Assembly: GCF_009498035.1 (NCBI RefSeq)
Contig: NZ_CP034550.1
Location: 4,278,001-4,342,000 of the forward strand
Reading direction: 5' to 3'
Length of the DNA stretch: 64,000 nucleotides
Source: Saccharothrix syringae
GTDB lineage: Bacteria; Actinomycetota; Actinomycetes; Mycobacteriales; Pseudonocardiaceae
Part shown: one piece after another, positions 23,703 through 35,700 of the stretch
How the letters are laid out: every line of letters starts with the position of its first letter
Numbering within the stretch: position 1 is the stretch's first letter
Notes under the pieces: model-generated
Databases searched by the model: none
Told to the model about the DNA's origin: nothing
What the model saw: the letters and a program-made list of their open reading frames with translations, nothing else
Program-made: the position numbers and the translations under genes

Positions 23703-26700
23703 TCAGGAGATGCCCAGCTCGTTGTCGATGATCGAGAAGATGTCCTCGTCGGAGGCCACCCCGAGGTCGTCGTCCGCCGCGCCGTCGACCTCGCGCAGCA
23801 GCTCCCGCAATCGTGCGGCGACGAGCTTGCGCGCCTCTTGGCTGCCGTTAAGGCCGGCCACCGAGGCGGCCACCCGGTCCAGCTCCGCCAGCACCGGCGG
23901 CGGCGCGGCGGCGGTGCGCGCGGCCAGCTCCGACCGCAGGTGCTCGGCCAGCGCGCCGGGCGTCGGGTGGTCGAACACCACCGTGCTCGGCAGCTTCAGG
24001 CCGGTGTCCGCGCCGAGCCGGTTGCGCAGCTCCACCGCGGTCAGCGAGTCCAGGCCCAGCTCCAGCAGCCCGCGCCGCGGGTCCAGCGGCGTGCCGGGTC
24101 GGTGGTTGAGCACCTCGGCGACCCGGCCGCGCACCAGCTCCCACGTGGCGGTGGCCCGCTCCTCCTCCGGCAGCTCGGCGAACCGCTCCGCGAAGCCCCG
24201 CCCGGTCGGCCGGTCGGGTGCGGCCTGCGGCGCGGGCACCAGGTCCCGCAGCACCGCCGGTGCCCGCTCGCCCAGCGCCCGCAGGGCGGCGGTGTCGAAC
24301 GCGGCGGGCACCAGCACCGGCCGGTCCGACCGCAGCGCCGCGTCGAACAGCGCCAGGCCGTCGGCCTCGGACAGCGCGGCCACGCCGGTGTTCGCGCGGG
24401 TCCGGTCGGCGTCGACCTCGCCGCCCATGCCGTCGCCCGCCCACAGGCCCCACGCCAGCGAGGTGGCCGGCAGGCCCAGGGCGCGCCGGTGCTCGGCCAG
24501 CGCGTCCAGGGCGGTGTTGGCCGCCGCGTAGTTGGCCTGCCCGGCGTTGCCGATGAGCCCGGCGACGCTGGAGAACAGCACGAACGCGGCCAGGTCGGCG
24601 TCACGGGTGGCCTCGTGCAGCGCCCGCGCGGTGTCGGCCTTGACCCGCAGCACCGCGTCGAACCGCTCCGGGGTCAGGCTCTCCAGCACCCCGTCGTCGA
24701 GCACGCCCGCCGAGTGCACCACGGCGGTCAGCGGGTGCTCCGCCGGGACCGCCGCCAGGGCCTCGGCCACGCCGTCGGGCAGCTCGGCCCGCACGAACAC
24801 CGCCTCCGCGCCCAGCCCGGCCAGCTCGGCGCGCAGCGCGTCGGCGTCGCGCCTGCCGACCAGCACCAGGTGCCGCACGCCGTGCTCCACCACCAGCCGG
24901 CGGGCCACCAGCGCGCCCAGCCGCCCGGTCGCGCCGGTGACCAGGACCGTGCCGTCGGGGTCCAGGGTGCGGCCGGCGTCCGGGGTGCGGCCGGGGTCCG
25001 GGGGCGCGATCCGCACGACCCGGGGCGCGTACGCCCGGTCGCCGCGCACCGCGACCTCCGGCAGGCCGGCGGACAGGCCCCGGCCCGGGTCGCCCTCGAC
25101 CAGCCGGAACCGGCCCGGGTGCTCGGTCCGCGCGGTGCGCACCAGCCCGCGCACCGCGGCGTGCTCCAGGCCGTCGTCGATCGCCACGGCCAGCACCACG
25201 TCGTCGAACCGGTCGTCCGCCGCCCACTCGCGCAGCGCGGCCGCGGTGGCGTGCACCGCGTCGGCGGCCGGGGCCCGGAACACCACGGTGTCGCCGGGCA
25301 GGGCGCGGTCGCGCTCCTCGTGCGGCAGCCACGCCACCGGCGCGCCCGTCGGCACCTCGGCCCACTCCAGCGCGTGCAGCGGGGGAGCGGCGGCGGTGAA
25401 CGGCCGCACCGCCAGCGACCCGACCGACAGCACGACCTCGCCCGCGTCGTCCACGGCGGTCAGCTCGTAGGACTCCGGACCCACCGGGGCGAGCCGGGCC
25501 CGCAGCCGCGTGGCGCCCGAGGCGCGGCGGCGCACGTCGGACCAGGTGAACGGCAGCCGCACCGGGCCGCCGTCGAGCAGCAGCGCGTGCAGCAGCGAGT
25601 CCACCAGCGGCGGGAAGCCGCCGTCCAGCTCCACCTCGGCGTGCACCACGTCCCCGTCGACCCAGGCGGCCCGCAGGCCCCGGAACGCCGGTCCGTAGCC
25701 GTACCCCGCGTCGGTCAGCCGGTCGTACAGGCCGGTCAGGTCCACCGGGTCGCCCGCGGGCGGCCACGGCAGCGGGTCGCCGGTGCCGGTGTCCTCGGCG
25801 AGGGTGCCCGAGGCGTGCAGGTGCCAGCCGTCGTCGGTGCGGCTGTGCACCTCCACCCGCCCGTCGGCGACCCGGACCTGCACCGCCACCCCGCCCGGCG
25901 GCACCGGCAGCGGCGCGGACAGCACCAGCTCCGCCACCGCGGGCAGGCCCGCGCGGGCACCGGCGTGCAGCGCCAGGTCGAGCAGCGCGGTGCCGGGCAC
26001 GACCGGCGTGCCGTGCAGGGCGTGGTCGGCCAGCCACGGGTGCGACCGGGCGGACAGCGTGCCGGTGAGCACCAGGCCGCCGTCGGGCAGCTCGACCTCG
26101 GCGGCCAGCAGCGGGTGCCCGGCCTCGGCCAGGCCCGCCGCGCGCACGTCGCCGCCGACCGGCGCGTCCAGCCAGAACCGCTCCCGCTGGAACGGGTAGG
26201 TCGGCAGCACCACCCGGTTGCGCCGGGCGCCCAGCAGCGGCGCCCAGTCCACGCCGTCGAGCCCGGCCAGCGCGGTGACGAACGCCCGCGGTTCCGGCCG
26301 GTCGCGCCGCAGCACCGGCACCGCGCCCTCCACCAGCGCGGACAGCGCGCCGTCCGGGCCGACCTCGACGAACCTGGTCGCGCCGAGCCCGCGGGCCGCG
26401 GTCACCGCGTCGGCGAACCGGACGGTGGCCGCCACGTGCCGCACCCAGTACTCGGCGGTGGGCGCCTCGGTCAGCGGCTCACCGGTCACCGTGGACACGA
26501 CGGTCAGCCGCGGTTCGTGGAACTCCAGGCGTTCCACCACGGCGCGGAACTCGTCGAGCACCGGCTCCACCAGCGGCGAGTGGAACGCGTGGCTCACCCG
26601 CAGCCGGGTCGCCTTCACGCCGAGCGCGGCCACGACCGCCTCCACCGCGTCCGCCGCTCCGGACAGCACCACCGAGCCCGGCCCGTTGACCGCGGCGATG

Positions 26701-29700
26701 CCCACCGGGCCGGACAGCAGCGGCGCCACGTCGGCCTCGTCGGCCCGCACCGCCACCATCACCCCGCCCGGCGGCAGCGCCTGCATGAGCCTGCCCCGCG
26801 CGGCCACCAGGGTGGCGGCGTCGGCCAGGGACAGCACCCCGGCGACGTGCGCGGCGGCGATCTCGCCGATCGAGTGGCCCACCAGCAGGTCCGGCCGCAC
26901 GCCGAAGGACTCCAGCAACCGGAACAGCGCGACCTCGACCGCGAACAGCGCGGGCTGCGTCCACTCGGTGCGCGCCAGCGCCTCCGCGTCGTCGAACAGC
27001 CCCTCGGGGAGGTCGAACGCGGCGACGGCCTCGGCGAAGGCGTCCGCGAACACCGGGAACGCCGCGGCCAGCTCCCGGCCCATGCCCGCGCGCTGGCTGC
27101 CCTGCCCGGAGAACAACAACGCCAGGGCACCGGGTTCGGCGCGGTCGGTGGCGCCGCCCCCGGCGAGCTTCGCCAGCCCGGCCAGCAGCTCGTCGCGGTC
27201 GCCGCCCACCACGGTCGCCCGGTGCTCGAACCGGGCCCGGTCCAGGAGGGCCCACGCCACGTCCGCGGGGTCGGCGTCGGCCACCGCGCCCAGCAGCCGC
27301 CGCGCCTGCTCGCGCACCGCCTCCGCGGTGCGCGCCGAGAGCGTCCACGGCACCACCGCGGGAGCCGGGCCGGAGACCGGCGCCGGTTCCCCGACGCCCT
27401 CGATGATCACGTGGGCGTTGGTGCCGCTGATGCCGAAGGACGACACGGCGGCACGGCGGGGTCGGCCCACCGCGGGCCACTCGCGCTGTTCGGTGAGCAG
27501 CTCCACCGCGCCCGCCGACCAGTCCACCTCGGGCGTGGGCTCGTCCACGTGCAGCGTGCGCGGCAGCACCCCGGCGCGGATGGCCTGCACCACCTTGATC
27601 ACGCCCGCCACCCCGGCGGCGGCCTGGGTGTGCCCGATGTTGGACTTGATCGAGCCCAGCCGCAGCGGTTCGGCGCGGTCCTGGCCGTAGGTGGCCAGCA
27701 GGGCCTGCGCCTCGATCGGGTCGCCGAGGCGGGTGCCCGTGCCGTGCGCCTCCACCAGGTCCACTTCGGACGGTCGCAGGCCCGCGACCGCCAGCGCCTG
27801 CCGGATCACCCGCTGCTGGGACGGTCCGTTGGGTGCGGTGAGGCCGTTGGAGGCGCCGTCCTGGTTGACCGCGCTGCCGCGCAGCACCGCCAGGACCGGG
27901 TGGCCGTTGCGGCGGGCGTCGGACAGCCGCTCGACCAGCAGCACGCCCGCGCCCTCGGCCCAGCCGGTGCCGTCGGCGGCCGCCGCGAAGGACTTGCACC
28001 GGCCGTCCGGCGAGAGCCCGCGCTGGCGGCTGAACTCCACGAACGTCGCCGGGCTGGCCATCACGGTCACGCCGCCGGCCACGGCCAGGTCGCACTCGCC
28101 GTTGCGCAGCGCCTGCGCGGCCAGGTGCAGCGCGACCAGCGACGAGGAGCACGCCGTGTCCACGGTGACCGCCGGGCCCTCGAAGCCGAGGGTGTAGGCG
28201 ACCCGACCGGAGGCCACGCTGCCCGCGCTGCCGCTGACCAGGTACCCCTCCACCCCCGCCGGCGCGGAGGGCGCCTGGTGCACGCGGGCGCCGTAGTCGT
28301 TGTACATCACCCCGGCGAACACCCCGGTGCGGCTGCCGCGCAGCGACGCCGGGTCGATGCCCGCCCGCTCCAGGCCCTCCCAGGTGGTCTCCAGCAGCAG
28401 GCGGTGCTGCGGGTCGGTGGTCAGCGCCTCGCGCGGCGAGAGCCCGAAGAACTCCGGGTCGAAGTCGGCGGCGTCGTGCAGGAAGCCGCCGTGCCGGGCG
28501 TAGGAGGTGCCGGGCCGGTCCGGGTCGGGGTCGTGCAGCCGGTCGAGGTCCCAGCCGCGGTCGGTCGGGAACCCGGTGATCGCGTCCCGGCCCTCCACCA
28601 CGAGCCGCCACAGCTCCTCGGGGGTGGTCACGCCGCCGGGGTAGCGGCAGGCCATCGCCACGATCGCGATCGGCTCGTCGGCGCGGGCGGCGGCCACCGG
28701 CTCGTCGGGCGCGACGTCGTCCTGCCCGAACAGCTCGGTGCGCAGCAGCTCCGCGACGGCGGCCGGGCTCGGGTGGTCGAACACCAGCGTGGCGGGCAGC
28801 CGGACGCCGGTGGCCGCGGTGAGCCGGTTGCGCAGCTCCACCCCGGTCAACGAGTCGAACCCGAGGTCGTTGAACGTGCGCGCGGGGTCGACCGCGGCGG
28901 CCGAGGAGTGCCCGAGCACGTCCGCCACGGCGGCGCGGACCAGGCCGGCCAGCGCCGCCGGGTCCACCGCCCGCGGCTCGGTCACGGCCGTCGCCGCCCG
29001 CCGCTTCGGGCGCACCAGGCCGCGCAGCACCGCGGGCGGGTCCCGCAGCTCGGCCAGGTCGAGCCGGGCGGGCACCAGCACGGCGTGCTCACCGGCCAGC
29101 GCGGCGTCGAACAGCGCCAGCCCCGCGTCCACCGCCAGCGGTGCCACGCCGGTCCGCGCCAGCCGGGCCCGGTCGGTGTCGCCCAGCGCGTCGCCCATGC
29201 CCTCGCCGGCCCACAGGCCCCAGGCCAGCGAGGTGGCGGGCAGGCCGAGGGAGCGCCGGTGCCCGGCCAGCGCGTCGAGGAAGGCGTTGGCGGCCGCGTA
29301 GTTGGCCTGCCCCGCCGTGCCGAGCAGGCCGGTGATCGAGGAGAACAGCACGAACGCGGCCAGGTCCCGGTCGCGGGTCAGCTCGTGCAGCACCCACGCC
29401 GCGTCGACCTTGGGCCGCAGCACGGCGGCCAGCCGCTCGGGCGTCAGCGACTCCACCGTGCCGTCGTCCAGCACACCCGCCGTGTGCACGACCGCGCCCA
29501 GGTCCACGTCGGCCAGCAGCGCCGCCACGGCCTCCCGGTCGGCCACGTCGGCGGCGACCAGCTCGACCTCCGCACCCGCCCCGCGCAGCTCGGCGACCAG
29601 CTCGGCGGCGCCCGCCGCGGCCGGTCCGCGCCTGCTCACCAGCAGCAGACTGCGCACGCCGTGGTGGGTCACCAGGCGGCGGGCCACCAGCGCGCCGAGC

Positions 29701-32700
29701 ACCCCGGTCGCGCCGGTCACCAGCACCGTCCCGGTCAGCGCGACCGGGTCGCCCGCGGTCGTGCGCACCAGCCGGGGCGCCAGCGCGGCCCCGTCGCGCA
29801 GCAGCACCTGCGGTTCGTCGGTGTCCGGCAGCTCGTCGCCGTCGACCAGCAGGAACCGGCCGGGGTGCTCCTGCTGCGCGGTGCGCACCAGGCCCCAGGC
29901 GGTCGCCACCGCCGGGTCGTCCGGGCCGCCGCGGGTGCGGAACGCCAGCCGCGCGCCCACCGGGGCCTCCGCGACCCACCGCCGCACCAGCCGCAGGGCG
30001 TCGCGGGCGGCGGCGTGCGCTGCGGCCACCACGTCGTCGCCACCGCCGGTGAAGTCCACGACGGCGTCGCCGCCGGGCAGCTCGTCGGCCGCCCGGTCGA
30101 GCACCGGCCAGTTCCGCCTGCCGGTCACCGGCACCGGCGTCCACGCGAGCCGGAACAGCGAGTCGGCGGGCAGGGCGGACACCTCGCCCACCGGCCGCAG
30201 CGCCAGCGACGCCACCGAGGCGACCGGCGCGCCGGTCGAGTCGGCCAGCTCCAGCGACACCGCGCCCGGCCCGGCCGGGGTGATGCGCACCCGCAGCTCC
30301 CGCGCCCCGGTCGCGTGCAGCCGCACCCCGCTCCACGCGAACGGCAGCTCGACGCCGGTCGCGGCCAGCGCCAGCGGGTGCAGCGCGGCGTCCAGCAGCG
30401 CCGGGTGCAGCGCGAAACCGGCCGGGTCGTCGGGGAGGCGGACCACGGCGAACAGCTCCTCGCCGGACCGCCACAGCGCGGTCAGCCCCCGGAACAGCGG
30501 CCCGTAGCCGTACCCGGCGTCGGCCAGCCGCTCGTAGGCGCCGGCCAGGTCGACCGGTTCACCGGCGGGCGGCCACTCGGTCAGCGGCGTGCCCGGCGCG
30601 GTGCCGGCGGCCAGCGCGCCGGAGGCGTTGCGGGTCCACGTCCCGCCGCCCTGGCGCGAGTGGACGGTGAACGGCCGGACGCCGGAGGCGTCCGGCGCGG
30701 CGACCGCCACCTGGAGGTCCACCGACCCGCTGCCCGGCACGGCCAGCGGCGCGTGCAGGGTCAGCTCGGCCAGGGTGTCCGCGCCGACCTCGTCGCCCGC
30801 GGCCAGGGCCAGCTCGACCAGCGCCGCGGCCGGCACCAGCGCGGTGCCCCGGACGGCGTGGTCGACCAGCCACGGGTGGGTCGCGGCGGAGAACCGGCCG
30901 GTGAAGGTGACCTCGTCCCGGTCGGCGTGCTCCACCGCCCGCCCCAGCAGCGACCGGCCGCCGGCGGCCAGCCAGTACCGGCTGCGGCGGAACTCGTAGG
31001 GCGGCAGCTCCACCGGCGCCGCGCCGGGGAACACCCGCTCCCAGGCCAGGGCCGTGCCGCGGACGTGCCGCAGCGCCAGCGCCGCCGCCACCGATTCCGG
31101 CTCCGGGCGGTCCGCGCGCAGCAGCGGCGCCGCCGACCGGCCGTCCACCAGGGCGGTGAGCACGCCGTCCGGGCCCAGCTCCAGGAACTCGGTGACGCCC
31201 GCCTCCGCCAGGTGCCGCACGCCGTCGAGGAAGCGGACCGCGCCGCGCAGGTGGTCGACCCAGTAGTCGGGCGAGGTCAGCTGCTCCGGGGTCGCCTCGA
31301 CCCCGGTCACGTTCGACACCACCGGGATGGCCGGCGCGCGGAGGTCCAGGCCGGCCGCGACCGCGCGGAACTCGTCGAGCACGGGGTCCATGTGGGCGGA
31401 GTGGAAGGCGTGGCCGACCTTGAGCCGGGTGGCCCGCCGCCCGGCGGCCTTCCAGTGCGCCACGGCGGCGTCCACGCCCGCCTCGTCACCGGACACCACG
31501 GTCGAGCGCGGCCCGTTCACGCCCGCGACCTCGACGCCCGCGGGCAGCGCCGCGCGCACCTCGTCCTCGGTCGCCTCGACCGCGGCCATCGCGCCGCCGG
31601 AGCGGGCGGCCTGCATGAGCCTGCCGCGCGCGGTGACCAGCACGGCGGCGTCGGGCAGCGACAGCACCCCGGCGACGTGCGCGGCGGCCAGCTCGCCGAC
31701 CGAGTGCCCGAGCAGCGCGTCCGGTCGCACGCCGTGGTGCTCCAGCAGCCGGAACAGCGCCACTTCCAGCGCGAACAGCGCGGGCTGGGCGTACTCGGTG
31801 CGTGCCAGGGCGTCCGCGCCGTGCTCGCCCGCGACCACCTCGCGCAGCGGCAGGGCCAGGTGCCGGTCCAGTTCGCCGGCCACCTCGTCGTACGCGGCGG
31901 CGAACACCGGGTCGGCGGCGCGCAGCTCCAGGCCCATGCCGACGCGCTGGCTGCCCTGGCCGGTGAACAGGAACGCGAGCCGGCCCGCGCCCTCGGCGGT
32001 GCCGTGGACGGCCGGGCCGCCCGCGCCGAACGCGGTCAGGTTGGCCAGCAGCTCGTCCCGGTCGCGGCCGGTCACCGCGGCCCGGTGCGGCAGCGCCGCC
32101 CGCGTGGTGGCCAGCGAGAAGCCGATGTCGCCCGCGCCCAGCTCCGGGTGCGCGGCGACGAACCCGGCCAGCCTGCGGGCCTGCGCGCGGGTGGCCTCCT
32201 CGTCCCGCCCGGACAGCACCCACGGGCCGGTGCCCGCGGCGGGTTCCCGGGCCGGCTCGGGTTCGGGCTGCTCGATGATGACGTGGGCGTTGGTGCCGCT
32301 GATGCCGAAGGAGGACACGGCGGCGCGGCGGGGTCGGTCGAGGGTGGGCCACTCGCGCTGCTCGGTGAGCAGTTCGACGGCGCCGGAGGTCCAGTCGACG
32401 TGGGGGGAGGGTTCGTCGACGTGGAGGGTGCGGGGCATGACGCCGTGGCGCATGGCCTCGATCACCTTGATCACGCCGCCGACGCCGGCCGCCGCCTGCG
32501 CGTGGCCGATGTTGGACTTCAGCGAGCCCAGCCGCAGCGGCTCCGACCGGTCCTGGCCGTAGGTGGCCAGCACCGCCTGCGCCTCGATCGGGTCACCGAG
32601 GGTGGTGCCGGTGCCGTGCGCCTCGACCAGGTCCACGTCGGACGGTCGCAGGCCCGCGTTGGCCAGTGCCTGCCGGATCACCCGCTCCTGCGCCGGCCCG

Positions 32701-35700
32701 TTGGGCGCGGTGAGGCCGTTGGACGCGCCGTCCTGGTTGACCGCGCTGCCCCGCACCACGGCGAGCACCCGGTGCCCGTTGCGGCGCGCGTCGGACAGCC
32801 GCTCCACCAGCAGCAGGCCCACGCCCTCGCTCCAGCCGGTGCCGTTCGCGGACGCCGCGAAGGACTTGCACCGGCCGTCCGGGGACAGCCCGCGCTGGCG
32901 GCTGAACTCCACGAACGTGGACGGGCCGGACATGACCGTCACGCCGCCCGCCAGCGCCAGGTCGCACTCGCCGCCGCGCAGCGCCTGCGCGGCCAGGTGC
33001 AGGGCGACCAGCGACGAGGAGCAGGCCGTGTCGACGGTGACCGCCGGGCCCTCCAGCCCGAAGGTGTAGGCCAGCCGGCCGGACACCACGCTGGAGGTGT
33101 TGCCGGTCAGCACGTGCCCCTCCACCTCGGTGGGCACCGCGGCCAGCCGGGAGACGTAGTCGTCGTACATGACGCCGACGAACGTGCCGGTCGCGCTGCC
33201 CCGCACCGACGACGGGTCGATCGAGGCGTGCTCGAAGACCTGCCAGGCGGTCTCCAGCAGCAGCCGCTGCTGCGGGTCGGTCGCGGTCGCCTCGCGCGGC
33301 GACATGCCGAAGAAGTCCGCGTCGAACAGGTCGGCGTCGTGCAGGAAGCCGCCCTCGCGGGTGTAGGACGTGCCGGTGTGCGCCGGGTCGGGGTGGTAGA
33401 GCGCGTCGAGGTCCCAGCCGCGGTTGACCGGGAAGCCGCCGACCGCGTCGACCCCGCCCGCCACCAGCTCCCACAGGTCCTCGGGCGAGGCGACGCCGCC
33501 GGGGTAGCGGCAGGCCACGCCGATGATCGCGATGGGCTCGTCGTCGGCGCGGTGCGCCGCGACCGCCTTGGCCGTCGACGTGCCCGCGGCCAGGCCGACC
33601 AGGAACTCCGCCAGCGCGAGCGGGGTCGGGTGGTCGAACACGGCCGTCGCGGGCAGCCGCAGCCCGGTGGCCGCGCCGAGCCGGTTGCGCAGCTCCACGC
33701 TCGCCAGCGAGTCGAAGCCCTGCTCCCGGAACGCCCGGTCGGGCGCGACGGCGGCCGCGTCCTCGTGGCCCAGGGCCGCCGCGGCCGTGGCCCGCACCAG
33801 CGCCAGCAGCGCCTCCGGCGAGGTGTCGAGGCGGGGCGCGGCGGCGCGCTTGCGCGGCGCGGCCCGCCGGTGCGCGGGCACCACCAGCGCCTGGTCGGCG
33901 GCGGTGGCCGCGTCGAACAGCGCCAGGCCCTCGGCGGGGGCGATCGGGCGGAACCCGGCGCGGGCCCACCGCTCGACGTCGGCCTCCGCCAGCGTCGCGC
34001 CCATGCCCGCGTCCCACAGGCCCCACGCCAGCGACACGGCGGGCAGCCCGGCCGCGCGGCGGTGCGCGGCGAGCGCGTCGAGGAAGCTGTTCGCGGCGGC
34101 GTAGCCGGCCTGCCCGGCGGTGCCGACGACCCCGGACACCGAGGAGAACAGCACGAACGCGGCCAGGTCGCCGGTCAGCTCGTGCAGGTGCCAGGCGGCG
34201 TCGACCTTGGGCCGCAGCACCGCCGCCAACCGCTCTTCGGTGAGCGACTGCACGGTGGCGTCGGCCAGCACGCCCGCCGCGTGGACCACGGCGGTCAGGT
34301 CGGGGATGCCGGCCACCAGGTCGGCCACCGCGGCGCGGTCGGCGACGTCGCACGCCGCCACCCGGACCCGGGCACCCAGCCCGGTCAGCCGCTCCGCCAG
34401 CTCCGGCGCGTGACCCCGCCTGCTCACCAGCACCAGGTCCCGCACGCCGTGCGCGGTGACCAGGTGCTCGGCCACCAGCGCGCCCAGCCCCGAGGTGCCG
34501 CCGGTGACGAGCGCGGTGCCCGTGCCGAACGACGGCGCGCCGACCGGGACGGCCAGCGGCGCGAGCGCGGGCGTGAGCGCCACGCCACCGCGCACCGCGA
34601 CCTGCGGTTCGCCCAGGTCGAGCAGCGCGGCCGGCACGTCCTCGCCGTCCAGGTCGAGCACGGCGACCCGGCCCGGGTGCTCGGACTCGACCGTGCGGAC
34701 CAGGCCCCACACGGCGGCGTTCGCCAGGTCGGGTACGGGATCGCCCGGCGCGGCCGCGACCGCGCCGCGGGTCAGGAACACCAGCCGCGAGGCGGCGAAC
34801 CGCTCGTCGGCCAGCCACCGCTGCACCAGCCCGAGCGCGCGGCGGGTCGCCGCGTGCACGGCCTCGGGTCCCGTGCCGTCCCAGGGGGAGACGACCACGA
34901 CGTCGGCCGGTTCGGCGGGCAGGTCGTCGACCAGCTCCCACACCGGTTCGGCCGCCGGTCGGACCGGCGACCACCGCACCTCGTGCAGCGACCGGGGTCC
35001 GCCGCCGATCGCACCGCGCGCCACCGGGCGCAGCACCAGCGAGTCCACCGACAGCACGGTCTCGCCCGCGTCGTCGGAGACCAGCAGGGACACCGAGTCG
35101 GTGCCGGTGGCGCGCAGCCGCGCCCGCAGCCCGCCCGCCCCGGCGCGGTGCAGCCGGGCACCGGACCAGCCGAACGGCAGCCGGACGCGGGCCGGGTCGT
35201 CGGCCAGGGCGAGCACCAGCGGGTGCAGCACCGCGTCCAGCAGCGCCGGGTGCACGCCCCAGCCGGTGACGTCGTGGTCGAGCGACACCTCGGCGTACAG
35301 GTCGTCGCCGGACCGCCAGGCCGCGACCAGGCCCTGGAACGCGGGACCGTACTCGTAGCCGAGGTCGGCCAGCCGGTCGTAGGCGTCGGCCAGGTCCACC
35401 GGTTCGCCCGGCGGCGGCCACGGCAGCCGCTCGGGCGGGACCCCAGGGCCGTCGTGGAGCCGGCCGTCGTCGAGCTGGCCGGAGGCGTGCCGGGTCCACT
35501 CGCCGTCGCGCCGCGCGTACAGGGCGAACGACCCGCCGTCCACGCGCAGCTGCACGGGCAGCGGCTGGTCGCCCACGGGCAGCGGCGCCTCCAGCGCCAG
35601 CTCCGCCACCGGCCCGGCGCTCAGCGCGAGGTCCAGCACGGCGGTCGCGGGCGCGATCACCGCGCCGGCGATGGCGTGGTCGGCCAGCCACGGGTGGGTC

